From JBCAWW01 sp039024315 (GTDB taxonomy: Bacteria > Bacteroidota > Bacteroidia > J057), in contig JBCCQN010000002.1 of the NCBI GenBank assembly GCA_039024315.1, positions 62,001 to 126,000 on the forward strand: 64,000 bases of DNA, in the 5' to 3' direction. The notes beneath the pieces are model-generated. The model saw only the letters and a program-made list of their open reading frames with translations. It was not told the origin of the DNA and did not search any database. The translations under genes were made by a program, and so were the position numbers. This document shows, in pieces, positions 43,156-51,127 of this stretch. Every line of letters starts with the position of its first letter. The first letter of the stretch is position 1.

Positions 43156-44891
43156 TAGGGTTCTAGTTTGATTTCTGAGATACTGGCGCCGCTGGGAACC
43201 ATGGGGAAAACATTGGATTCTTGTTCGACGACCACCTCAAGGAAATAGGGCCCATCGAAGGCGAGCATTTTGTCGATTTCAGTGGATAGATTTTGGCGTT
43301 CCGCGACGCGGACCGCTTCAATACCAAAGCCTTTACTGATGGTAACAAAATCAGGGTTTACTAGCTCTGTGAAGGAATAGCGACGATCAAAAAACAGCTC
43401 CTGCCACTGTCTCACCATCCCCAAGAAATTGTTGTTGAGGACGATCACTTTGACTGCTGTATTGTTTTGGAATAGACAACCTAATTCTTGAATCGTCATC
43501 TGAAAAGCGCCGTCGCCTATGATGGCCAAAACTTCGCGTTCTGGCGCAGCCAACTTAGCCCCAAAGGCCGCTGGAAGGGCAAAACCCATAGTCCCCAAAC
43601 CGCCAGAAGAAACCCAAGCGTCAGTATCAGTATACTTATAATAGCGGGCGGCCACCATCTGATGCTGTCCCACATCCGTAACTACCACTGCTTTACCTGC
43701 TGTTTTTTCGGAAAGCATGTTGACTACCTCAGCCATGTGGATTTTTGGCGTATTAGGGGCAAGGTCACCTTTGATGACCTTCTCATATTCCATCTTTGCA
43801 CAGGCCTCAAACTCAGCTAGCCATTGTGGATGAGCATTGGCTTGGATCATAGGCATGAGCGCTTTGAGAGTTGCTTTGGCATCTCCCACTAGTGGAACGT
43901 CTGCCTTGACATTCTTATCGATTTCGGAGGGATCGATTTCGATATGTATTACTTTGGCCTGCTTTGCATAACGCTTGAGATCGCCGGTTACTCGGTCGTC
44001 AAAACGCATCCCAATGGCGATTAAGACATCACATTCATTGGTTTTGACATTGGGTCCATAGTTGCCATGCATACCCAACATACCCGTATGCAAGGGGTGA
44101 TCAGTAGGCATGGCCGATAGTCCCTGTAGTGTACTACCAAAGGGAATACCTGCTTTTTCTACAAAGGCTTTAAATTCAGCTTGCGCCTCTGAAATCAGCA
44201 CCCCATGTCCAAGCAGGATATAAGGTTTTCGAGCTTCATTGATCAGTTTTGCAGCAGCTACTAGCTCAGGTACCTCAGGGCTTGGGTAGGGCTGGTAACT
44301 TCTAATATGAGTGCATGGCTCGTAAGAAAATTCGAGCTCTTCAAACTGAGCGTTCTTGCAAAGATCAATCACGACAGGACCAGGACGCCCGCTGTTGGCG
44401 ATATAAAAGGCTTTGGCGATCACCCAAGGAATTTCTTCGGCCTTGGTGATTTGATAATTCCACTTGGAAATAGACATGCTCACCCCAATGACATCGGTCT
44501 CTTGGAAGGCATCTGAACCCAGCAGGCCTTTGGGAACCTGGCCGCAAATACAGACCATGGGAGTAGAATCTACCATTGCGTCTGCGATCCCAGTAAGTAG
44601 GTTGGTGGCACCGGGACCGGAAGTAACTAGGCAGACACCTGTCTTGTTACTCACTCGGGCGTAGCCTTGAGCGGCATGGGAAGCACCTTGTTCGTGCCGC
44701 ACTAAGTAGTGCTTTAGTTGTTCTTGATAGTGATATAGGGCATCATAAACGGGCATAATTGCTCCGCCTGGATAGCCAAACATGGTATCCACCCCTTCGG
44801 CCAATAAGGAGAGAATGATAGCTTCAGCACCACTCACCTTTTTGCCAGTTTTGGCCACTGCTTTTTGTTGGGCCTGTGTTAAAGTTGCCAT
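43155..44891 (-). CDS. ilvB: acetolactate synthase large (catalytic) subunit
   Basis: ThDP enzyme making acetolactate or acetohydroxybutyrate. 578 residues, usual length. Catalytic Glu67 in RHEQGASHAAQGYAR; FGYPGGAIMPVYD; GPGATNLLTGIADAMVDS; FAD-region phrase GMRFDDRVTGDL; ThDP motif IGDGAFQMTIQELGCLFQNN, here GDGAFQMTIQELGCL. Coupled to ilvN. Confidence 0.96.
   Translation of the reverse strand: MATLTQAQQKAVAKTGKKVSGAEAIILSLLAEGVDTMFGYPGGAIMPVYDALYHYQEQLKHYLVRHEQGASHAAQGYARVSNKTGVCLVTSGPGATNLLTGIADAMVDSTPMVCICGQVPKGLLGSDAFQETDVIGVSMSISKWNYQITKAEEIPWVIAKAFYIANSGRPGPVVIDLCKNAQFEELEFSYEPCTHIRSYQPYPSPEVPELVAAAKLINEARKPYILLGHGVLISEAQAEFKAFVEKAGIPFGSTLQGLSAMPTDHPLHTGMLGMHGNYGPNVKTNECDVLIAIGMRFDDRVTGDLKRYAKQAKVIHIEIDPSEIDKNVKADVPLVGDAKATLKALMPMIQANAHPQWLAEFEACAKMEYEKVIKGDLAPNTPKIHMAEVVNMLSEKTAGKAVVVTDVGQHQMVAARYYKYTDTDAWVSSGGLGTMGFALPAAFGAKLAAPEREVLAIIGDGAFQMTIQELGCLFQNNTAVKVIVLNNNFLGMVRQWQELFFDRRYSFTELVNPDFVTISKGFGIEAVRVAERQNLSTEIDKMLAFDGPYFLEVVVEQESNVFPMVPSGASISEIKLEP
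43291..43311 (-). repeat. hairpin-AACGCC element inside ilvB
   Basis: On the minus strand: stem CCGCG, loop T, stem CGCGG, then AACGCCAAAATC, sense with ilvB (VRVAERQNL). Confidence 0.45.
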
Positions 44892-44950
44892 TGAGAGTCG
44901 GTTATTTGTTATTCCTAAACTCAGCGTATGATTTCAATCCAATTGCTAAT

Positions 44951-46621
44951 TTATTCGTCGGTTACACAGCCTTTAGAGGCTGAAGCAACGCTATTGCGGT
45001 ATTTGTAAAGCACACCTCTTTTGATGCGTGGTTCGGGTGCTACCCAAGCAGCTCTACGCGCGGCAATCTCTGCCTCACTCAGCTCTGCTTCTATCCGGTT
45101 ATTTTCAGCATCGATAGTGATTTTATCACCATCCTTGAGCAGCCCGATTAGGCCGCCAACTGCTGCCTCTGGCGTGATATGTCCGACCACAAAGCCATGC
45201 GTACCACCCGAAAATCTACCATCAGTGATAAGGGCGACTTCTCCTCCTAAACCGGCTCCCATAATGGCACCCGTAGGCTTGAGCATTTCAGGCATACCGG
45301 GGCCGCCTTTTGGGCCTTCACCTCGGATCACCACCACATCACCGGCAGAAATCTCTCCCGCTACAATAGCATCATTAGCGGCAAATTCCCCTTCATAGAC
45401 TTTAGCCGTACCCGTAAATTTCAATCCTTCTTTACCTGTGATTTTAGCGACAGAGCCATCTTCGGCCAGATTACCGTAGAGGATTTGCAGGTGTCCAGTA
45501 GGTTTAAGTGGCTTATCAAATGGGTAGATAATTTGCTGACCTTCGGCTAGGCTAGGAAGGTCTTTGATATTTTCAGCGACGGTTTTACCCGTAACAGTCA
45601 TACAATCACCATGTAGATAGCCGTGCTCAAGCAGGAACTTCATGACCGCGGGAATGCCACCAATGACATGCAGGTCTTCCATCAAGTATTTACCACTTGG
45701 TTTGAGATCAGCAAGCAAGGGGGTCTTGTCCCCGATACGTTGAAAATCATCTAGGGTCAGATCCACCTCTACTGAGCGCGCCATGGCGAGGAGGTGCAAG
45801 ACGGCATTGGTAGAGCCACCAAGTACAGTTAGGACTGTTAAGGCGTTTTCGAAGGCCTTCTTGGTCATGATGTCCCTTGGCAATAGATTTTTTTCTAGCA
45901 AAGCTTCCATTGCCTCTCCTACTTTGGTGCACTCGAGTCTCTTATCTGCGCTCATAGCAGGATTTGAAGCGCTGTAAGGCAGGCTCATGCCCATTGCCTC
46001 AATCGCAGAAGCCATCGTATTGGCAGTGTACATCCCGCCACAAGCACCAGCGCCGGGACAAGCATTTTTGACAATACCTTTGAAATCATCTTCGCTCAAT
46101 TGTCCGGCGACTTTTTCTCCGAGGGCTTCAAAAGCAGAAACGATATTGAGGACTCTATCTTTGTATTTACCTGAAGCGATGGTCCCGCCATAGACGAGGA
46201 TCGCAGGCCGATTGAGGCGGCCAATAGCGAGCATAGCTCCGGGCATATTTTTATCACAACCTACCACTGCCACTACAGCGTCGTACCATTGGGCATTGAC
46301 TACCGTCTCAATAGAATCGGCAATGAGGTCTCGAGAGGGGAGAGAAAAGCGCATACCCTCGGTTCCCATAGAAATCCCATCACTCACACCGATGGTGTGA
46401 AAAATCAAACCCACCGGTCCCGCAGCTTGTACTCCTTTTTTGACCTGAGCAGCTAAAGCATTAAGGTGCATATTGCAAGTGTTGCCCTCATATCCCGTAG
46501 AGACGATTCCCACTTGAGCTTTACTCATATCTTCCTCCGTCAAGCCAATACCATAGAGCATCGCCTGCGCAGCGGGTTGGGTTTCATCTTGCGTTAGTCT
46601 ACGGCTATAACGATTTTTCAT
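44951..46621 (-). CDS. ilvD: dihydroxy-acid dehydratase
   Basis: Fe-S dehydratase of valine and isoleucine synthesis. 556 residues. Cluster ligands are in GYEGNTCNMH, VVGCDKNMPGAM and CPGAGACGGMYTANTMAS; the C-terminal swivel has GEGPKGGPGMPEML and TDGRFSGGTHGFVVGHI. It needs Fe-S clusters of the kind made by the sufBCDS genes elsewhere in this window. It begins 8 bases after ilvE. Confidence 0.96.
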   Translation of the reverse strand: MKNRYSRRLTQDETQPAAQAMLYGIGLTEEDMSKAQVGIVSTGYEGNTCNMHLNALAAQVKKGVQAAGPVGLIFHTIGVSDGISMGTEGMRFSLPSRDLIADSIETVVNAQWYDAVVAVVGCDKNMPGAMLAIGRLNRPAILVYGGTIASGKYKDRVLNIVSAFEALGEKVAGQLSEDDFKGIVKNACPGAGACGGMYTANTMASAIEAMGMSLPYSASNPAMSADKRLECTKVGEAMEALLEKNLLPRDIMTKKAFENALTVLTVLGGSTNAVLHLLAMARSVEVDLTLDDFQRIGDKTPLLADLKPSGKYLMEDLHVIGGIPAVMKFLLEHGYLHGDCMTVTGKTVAENIKDLPSLAEGQQIIYPFDKPLKPTGHLQILYGNLAEDGSVAKITGKEGLKFTGTAKVYEGEFAANDAIVAGEISAGDVVVIRGEGPKGGPGMPEMLKPTGAIMGAGLGGEVALITDGRFSGGTHGFVVGHITPEAAVGGLIGLLKDGDKITIDAENNRIEAELSEAEIAARRAAWVAPEPRIKRGVLYKYRNSVASASKGCVTDE

Positions 46622-46629
46622 ATCCAGAA

Positions 46630-47520
46630 TTAGATCAAGGTTCCTCTAACGTTATCAACAAGGGTCACGAGTTGGCGGTATTGGCGGGAGATCACAAAAC
46701 CGATCGTATCTTCCCATTGCATTTTGAATGACTTACGGTCCAAGGTAGCCACACCAGCGATTTCGGTAGCCGTTCCCGCAAGAAACATCCCATCTACTCC
46801 ATCAAGCTCCTCGGGCGTAATGGTTTTTTCGACCACCTCCACGCCCATTTTTTGAGCCATTTCAATCACAACTGCCCGAGTAATACCCTGCACAATATGC
46901 CCGATCTTAGGTGTATAAAGTACCTCATCCTTTTCGTAAAAAAGGTTTGCCCCACTGGCGCAAGCCACATTACCTTCCACATCAAGTTGTAAGGCATCAT
47001 GATAGTTTTCGGCTCTGGCCGCAGAGCTCGCCATCACTGCAGTGACGTAAAGTCCCCCCACCTTTGCATCATGTAAAGGAGTATCAGGATGAGGACGACG
47101 ATAAGCTGAGGTTTTGAGATTGACAAGGCTGTTGCCCAGCAATAGCCCCCACTTAAAAGGAACAATCATCAGATGAGACTCGCTAGTCATATTGAGGCTC
47201 ATATTAGGTGCTGAAAATAATAAAGGGCGCACATAGGCGTCCTCTAGTTTGTTCAGCGTCAATAGCTGTTTGGATATTTGACTAAGTTCCTCGGGGGTAT
47301 ATGGCAGGTTTAAACCCATTTGCGAGGCCGTCTTTGCAAAGCGTTGGTAGTGTTCAGTCGCTTTGAAGATCTGGGCCCCTTCTTCAGTGGCATATGACCT
47401 CATACCATCAAAGATACTATTGCCATAGTGCAATGACTGGGTAAATGGATTGATCCGGATCTCAGCGATCCGGCAAAACACCCCATCATAAAACACTATA
47501 GTATCTTCGTTTTCGTACAT
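46630..47520 (-). CDS. ilvE: branched-chain amino-acid aminotransferase
   Basis: PLP class IV transaminase of the last step in Leu, Ile and Val synthesis. 296 residues: LHYGNSIFDGMRSY near 30-43, the PLP Lys153 in HDAKVGGLYVTAVMASSAAR, VACASGANLFYEKD, and the threonine-rich loop FLAGTATEIAGV. It is the first structural gene after the tandem attenuators; its ATG is about 30 bases past the second terminator. Confidence 0.93.
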   Translation of the reverse strand: MYENEDTIVFYDGVFCRIAEIRINPFTQSLHYGNSIFDGMRSYATEEGAQIFKATEHYQRFAKTASQMGLNLPYTPEELSQISKQLLTLNKLEDAYVRPLLFSAPNMSLNMTSESHLMIVPFKWGLLLGNSLVNLKTSAYRRPHPDTPLHDAKVGGLYVTAVMASSAARAENYHDALQLDVEGNVACASGANLFYEKDEVLYTPKIGHIVQGITRAVVIEMAQKMGVEVVEKTITPEELDGVDGMFLAGTATEIAGVATLDRKSFKMQWEDTIGFVISRQYRQLVTLVDNVRGTLI

Positions 47521-47547
47521 AATTGCTTCTTTCTTGATTAGTATCCC

Positions 47548-47581
47548 TTTAAAAAAAAGCCTTTCCAGTAAGAAAGGCTTT
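47548..47581 (-). terminator. ilv leader attenuator 2, terminator hairpin
   Basis: Minus strand stem AAAGCCTTTC, six-base loop, stem GAAAGGCTTT, then a run of T. Its 5' arm can pair instead with the end of leader peptide 2 (47609-47618, AAGGGCTTTG) over ten positions with one G-U pair, the antiterminator expected for attenuation. Confidence 0.88.
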
Positions 47582-47607
47582 GCATATTATTTTCGCGTAC
47601 ATAATGA

Positions 47608-47685
47608 TCAAAGCCCTTGTTGTCGATCGCTAATCACGACCAGCACAATAATTCGCTCCACTAGTATGTACACTCTATTTTTCAT
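47608..47685 (-). CDS. ilv leader peptide 2 (25 residues)
   Basis: Starts ATG 47685, ends TGA 47608. Reads MKNRVYILVERIIVLVV then ISDRQQGL: twelve Ile, Val or Leu codons among 25, in particular the run IIVLVVI. Ribosome stalling on these codons when branched-chain aminoacyl-tRNA is scarce would leave the last codons free to pair with the terminator's 5' arm. It shares the core ATTATTGTGCT and GTGATT with leader peptide 1, so the two are duplicates. Confidence 0.82.
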   Translation of the reverse strand: MKNRVYILVERIIVLVVISDRQQGL

Positions 47686-47701
47686 TTTTATTGACAATAA
47701 C

Positions 47702-47737
47702 AAATTATCAAGCTAACGAACGTTAGGTTGATAATTT
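47702..47737. promoter_or_regulatory. long inverted repeat in leader of attenuator 2
   Basis: AAATTATCAA pairs with TTGATAATTT, and inside it TAACG with CGTTA, around two bases. It is a near-perfect 36-base palindrome 17 bases upstream of leader peptide 2. It could be an RNA hairpin in the leader or an operator; module 1 has no counterpart. Confidence 0.6.
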
Positions 47738-47761
47738 ATCATTTAAACAACCTTTGTTTTT

Positions 47762-47792
47762 CAAATATGACAATCAAATATTAAGCTTCCAA
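47762..47792 (-). promoter_or_regulatory. promoter candidate P2 for attenuator module 2
   Basis: Minus strand TTG (47792-47790), 20 bases, CATATTTG (47769-47762), one mismatch to TAnnTTTG. It shares the TTTGGA start and ATATTTG end with P1. Confidence 0.5.
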
Positions 47793-47860
47793 ATATATTT
47801 AAAATTTCTACTATGAGTTTTTCATGAAATTATCAGCGAGGAGATTACAAATTATACTCT

Positions 47861-47892
47861 AACAAAAAAGCCTTTCTCGAAAGAAAGGCTTT
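47861..47892 (-). terminator. ilv leader attenuator 1, terminator hairpin
   Basis: Minus strand stem AAAGCCTTTCT, loop TTCG, stem AGAAAGGCTTT, then TTTG. Eleven perfect pairs with a stabilising UUCG-type loop. The 5' arm can pair alternatively with AGGAAAGGCT at the end of leader peptide 1 (47926-47935). Confidence 0.9.
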
Positions 47893-47921
47893 TGATATAT
47901 CATTAAAGTAAACGAGCACCA

Positions 47922-47996
47922 TTATAGCCTTTCCTCTCGATAGCGAATCACTACCAGATTAATAATTAGCACAATAATGGATACTTGATTGATCAT
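47922..47996 (-). CDS. ilv leader peptide 1 (24 residues)
   Basis: Starts ATG 47996, ends TAA 47922. Reads MINQVSIIVLIINLVVI then RYREERL: thirteen Ile, Val or Leu codons among 24. The last codons carry the antiterminator arm, so a ribosome reaching the stop covers it and lets the terminator form, while a stalled ribosome leaves it free. P1 lies just upstream, with a predicted leader of about 24 bases. Confidence 0.85.
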   Translation of the reverse strand: MINQVSIIVLIINLVVIRYREERL

Positions 47997-48027
47997 TTTC
48001 TACTCGAGAAATAATTTCGATTGAGGC

Positions 48028-48058
48028 CAAATATCGAGAGCATTTCTTTTTACTCCAA
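48028..48058 (-). promoter_or_regulatory. promoter candidate P1 for attenuator module 1
   Basis: Minus strand TTG (48058-48056), 20 bases, GATATTTG (48035-48028), one mismatch to TAnnTTTG. It sits between the thrC stop codon and leader peptide 1. Confidence 0.55.
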
Positions 48059-48077
48059 AATTTTCTTTTAAAAATTT

Positions 48078-49391
48078 CTAGACCTGTGTTTTCGCATGCT
48101 TTTGTAGAAAGGCTTTGAAGCCTTCAAAATCCTTGCCTAAGAAATGAGCCACCTTCTTGCGATCCCGTAAAATTGCGAGCCTTTCGGGAATTTCCACGGG
48201 CCTAGCAATTTGCGCTTCAACTTCCTCAATAAATTTAGCAGGGTGGGCAGTTTCTAGGATTACGCCAATGCTATCCGGATGCTCTTTTTGATAAGCCTGC
48301 CAAGCCAAGTATCCAACTGCACCATGCGGGTCTATCACATAGCCGAAACGATCGTAGACTTCTTTTATCGCTATACGAGTTTGGGTATCATCAAAAGCGA
48401 AGCCACTTATTTCATTTTTGAAAGCTTCCCAACTCTCCGCAAACAAAGCTTGCATACGAGCAAAGTTGCTTGGATTCCCAACATCCATAGCATTGGAGAT
48501 CGTTCTGACCGAAGGTCTAGCTTCAAACTGACCAGAGGCGATATAATCAGGTACTACCTTATTATCATTAGTAGCAGCGATAAAATGAGAGATGGGTAAA
48601 CCCATTTTTTGAGCGATCAAACCTGCGGTCAGATTACCAAAGTTGCCCGAAGGGACAACCATAACCACGTCCTTATCAATTACTTGAAGCTGTTGCCAAG
48701 CGCGGAAATAGTAAAACATTTGCGGGACCAGGCGGGCAATATTGATGGAATTTGCGGAGCTCAATCGTAAAACCTCAGCTAGATCAGGGTCAAGGAAAGC
48801 CTTTTTGACCAAAGCCTGGCAATCATCAAAAGTGCCATCAATCTCAATAGAGGTAATATTTTGGCCCAGAGTAGTCAGTTGCTTTTCTTGCAAATCACTC
48901 ACCTTACCGCTAGGATAGAGAATGATTACTTCTATGCCTTCGGTGCCTAAGAATCCAGCAGCTACCGCCCCTCCCGTATCACCAGAAGTAGCCACTAATA
49001 TGGTCAGTTTACGTTTATTCTTTTCCACAAAATGCCCCATCAGTCGCGCCATAAATCTGGCGCCAAAATCCTTGAAAGCAAGAGTCGGTCCGTGAAATAA
49101 CTCCAACACATGTGTATGCTGGTTGAGTTCCACGAGTGGAGCATCAAAACCTAGAGCGCCATATACGATTTCCCGTAAGGCCTCCTCCTCTACACTATCC
49201 CCCAAAAGGCAGCGACAAACTTCAAAAGCCATTTCCTCAAAGCTTAGCTCAGGCATTCTTTCAAAAAAAGAAGCAGGGAGTTGAGGTATTTCTTCCGGCA
49301 TGTACAGGCCATTGTCGGGAGGCAGTCCTTGCAATACAGCCTTTTTCAGACTTACTTTTTCTTGGGTATTTTTGGTACTATGTAGTTCCAT
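48078..49391 (-). CDS. thrC: threonine synthase
   Basis: PLP enzyme converting O-phosphohomoserine to threonine, the substrate of IlvA downstream. 437 residues. Lys107 in LAFKDFGARFMARL; VATSGDTGGAVAAGFLG; VPSGNFGNLTAGLIAQKMGLP; NAMDVGNPSNFARM. Start ATG 49391 lies only 11 bases from a divergent gene, so its promoter must lie inside that neighbour. It is separated from thrB by that opposite-strand gene. Confidence 0.95.
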   Translation of the reverse strand: MELHSTKNTQEKVSLKKAVLQGLPPDNGLYMPEEIPQLPASFFERMPELSFEEMAFEVCRCLLGDSVEEEALREIVYGALGFDAPLVELNQHTHVLELFHGPTLAFKDFGARFMARLMGHFVEKNKRKLTILVATSGDTGGAVAAGFLGTEGIEVIILYPSGKVSDLQEKQLTTLGQNITSIEIDGTFDDCQALVKKAFLDPDLAEVLRLSSANSINIARLVPQMFYYFRAWQQLQVIDKDVVMVVPSGNFGNLTAGLIAQKMGLPISHFIAATNDNKVVPDYIASGQFEARPSVRTISNAMDVGNPSNFARMQALFAESWEAFKNEISGFAFDDTQTRIAIKEVYDRFGYVIDPHGAVGYLAWQAYQKEHPDSIGVILETAHPAKFIEEVEAQIARPVEIPERLAILRDRKKVAHFLGKDFEGFKAFLQKHAKTQV

Positions 49392-49402
49392 AATGCAAAG
49401 CT

Positions 49403-50086
49403 ATGCGTGTATCTCTATTTTGTCTATCTATTTTGGTTTTCTGCTGCTGCAGAACGCCCATCTCTCAGGAAAGTCAGGGCTCTGAATCTATGTCTCGAGC
49501 CCAGAGAGCCAATGTAGGACGGAGCGAATGGGTTCCCAATCCAGAAGCAGTCCCCGATCCGTCTCAAACATTGGCGAATGTATTTTCTCCCTGGGACGGG
49601 CATTGGAGAGGGGTATTTAGAATTTTCGCCGATACTAGTGGGCTCAACAAACATGAAGCGCAGCCACGGATTGAAGACCCTGCCTACATCTTGGAGGGAC
49701 CTTTTAAGGAGACAATGCGCATTGAAGTGGAGCAATTTTATGAATCGGTTTCGCCTTTTCGGCAAATGGTCCGCATCATTGATACTTATGTTGATGGTGC
49801 TGGTCAAACTCAAAAGGTGGAAAGTAGTGGTTTCAATGTAGTAGTCGGAGACAGCCTCTTTTGCGTAGTCAATAAGCCCGACGAACAAGTTGTACACACG
49901 GGTATTTCCCGAGAGCCACAAATTATTATTTGGGAACGCGATCTGCGCAATCCATTGAAAATCGAGTATTTCTTTGAGAAAGTGCAAGCTGATACCTACA
50001 GTATATTGGGTTGGGGTTATTATGGCGAGGATAATCCCAACCAAGGACCCAAAAGTTGGTTTTTCGGCGAATACGTGAAGCAATAA
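49403..50086 (+). CDS. uncharacterised lipoprotein between thrC and thrB
   Basis: 227 residues. A short lipoprotein signal (LFCLSILVFCCC) ends in three Cys codons. The mature part has FSPWDGHWRGVFRIF and a beta-rich body ending YGEDNPNQGPKSWFFGEYVK, somewhat like a lipocalin or avidin-type barrel; I recognise no named family. Its start is 11 bases from the divergent thrC and its stop one base from the convergent thrB. A hairpin-AACGCC element forms the codons of the lipobox and the first mature residues. Confidence 0.7.
   Translation: MRVSLFCLSILVFCCCRTPISQESQGSESMSRAQRANVGRSEWVPNPEAVPDPSQTLANVFSPWDGHWRGVFRIFADTSGLNKHEAQPRIEDPAYILEGPFKETMRIEVEQFYESVSPFRQMVRIIDTYVDGAGQTQKVESSGFNVVVGDSLFCVVNKPDEQVVHTGISREPQIIIWERDLRNPLKIEYFFEKVQADTYSILGWGYYGEDNPNQGPKSWFFGEYVKQ
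49441..49464 (+). repeat. hairpin-AACGCCCAT element at a lipobox
   Basis: CTGC-TGCT-GCAG then AACGCCCATCTCTC, in sense orientation over the codons CCCRTPIS. It is the only copy that forms part of a signal peptide, and its tail resembles that of the copy at 18602. Confidence 0.5.
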
Positions 50087-50087
50087 A

Positions 50088-51032
50088 TTATTTGATGCGG
50101 ACGGCACCATGAGTATTGACAGTACTCACAAAACGCTCAGATTGAATATCATTGTCAAGGAAGGCCTGCTGCATCGCAATGGCGACTTGAAAAGCAACCT
50201 CATCACCCTGACAGAGGGCGAAGATAGCAGGACCAGCCCCTGATATGCTACAGCCTAGAGCCCCAGCGTTAAGCGCAGCTTGTTTGACCTGATAAAAGCC
50301 TGGAATCAACTTTGATCGAAATGGCTCAGCGATCGTATCGTGGCATGAACGGCTTATTAGGCCATAATCTGCCTGCATTAAACCCGCGATCATCCCCCCA
50401 AGATTACCCCATTGGGTAGTAGCATCTTTCATGGGAATTTCGCTACGCAGGATATTACGGGCTTCCACCGTCAGAATTTCTAGCGCAGGTAAAACCACGG
50501 CGGCATGGAGATCAGCGGGAGTGGGAATATTAACCGTATCGAGATCCTGATTGCTACGTACTAACACCATCCCTCCTAGCAAGCAGGGCCCCACATTGTC
50601 AGCGTGAATCGCACCTCCACTAGCCAAGGCCTCTCCCTTAAGGGCAAAGGGCAACAACTCTTGTTTGCTCAAAGGACGTCCCATCAATTCGTTGATGGCC
50701 AAGGCTCCGGCAACTGCACTGCAAGCAGAGGACCCTAATCCACTACCGATGGGAATACCCTTGTGAATTTCCATTTCGACTCCTTGCACTACCCCTAATT
50801 GCTGCATCAAGGCAAGTGCAGAAACACCGGCTGTATTCTTTTCTGGTTCAAGGGGTAGTTTACCTCCATCCCCAGTAATGGAGGTGATCGTTAGCCCCGG
50901 CTTATCACCAAAACGGACAATCACATCATCTCCAGGCCTTTGAATGGCAAAGCCAAGGGTATCAAAGCCACATGCAACATTCGCGACACTAGCAGGGGCA
51001 AAAACGTGAACTTCATTTCTCATTGCTGCCAA
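50088..51032 (-). CDS. thrB: homoserine kinase
   Basis: GHMP-family kinase making O-phosphohomoserine. 314 residues: FAPASVANVACGFDTLGFA at 11-29, the ATP loop PIGSGLGSSACSAVAGA at 94-110, and GALGCSISGAGPAIFAL near the end. thrA is not in the window; a monofunctional aspartokinase (lysC) is. Confidence 0.95.
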   Translation of the reverse strand: MAAMRNEVHVFAPASVANVACGFDTLGFAIQRPGDDVIVRFGDKPGLTITSITGDGGKLPLEPEKNTAGVSALALMQQLGVVQGVEMEIHKGIPIGSGLGSSACSAVAGALAINELMGRPLSKQELLPFALKGEALASGGAIHADNVGPCLLGGMVLVRSNQDLDTVNIPTPADLHAAVVLPALEILTVEARNILRSEIPMKDATTQWGNLGGMIAGLMQADYGLISRSCHDTIAEPFRSKLIPGFYQVKQAALNAGALGCSISGAGPAIFALCQGDEVAFQVAIAMQQAFLDNDIQSERFVSTVNTHGAVRIK

Positions 51033-51074
51033 TATTGGGGAGGGCGAGGCAACACAAATTATTTTGTACGGAAA

Positions 51075-51106
51075 GGCGCGTCAACACAAGATTGTACTGA
51101 CGCGCC
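51075..51106 (-). terminator. strong hairpin after the PKD/T9SS gene
   Basis: GGCGCGTCA and TGACGCGCC form nine perfect pairs around a 14-base loop. It lies 22 bases after the PKD gene stop and 43 bases before the thrB start. The following T-run is short (CCTTTCC), so it may also act in the thrB leader. Confidence 0.55.
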
Positions 51107-51127
51107 CGACAAAGATATAAAAGTTCC

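Noticed and set aside
47521..48077. The ilv leader region as a riboswitch
   Set aside because: No T-box or other metabolite-binding core was recognised; the leader peptides with antiterminator and terminator pairs explain it fully.
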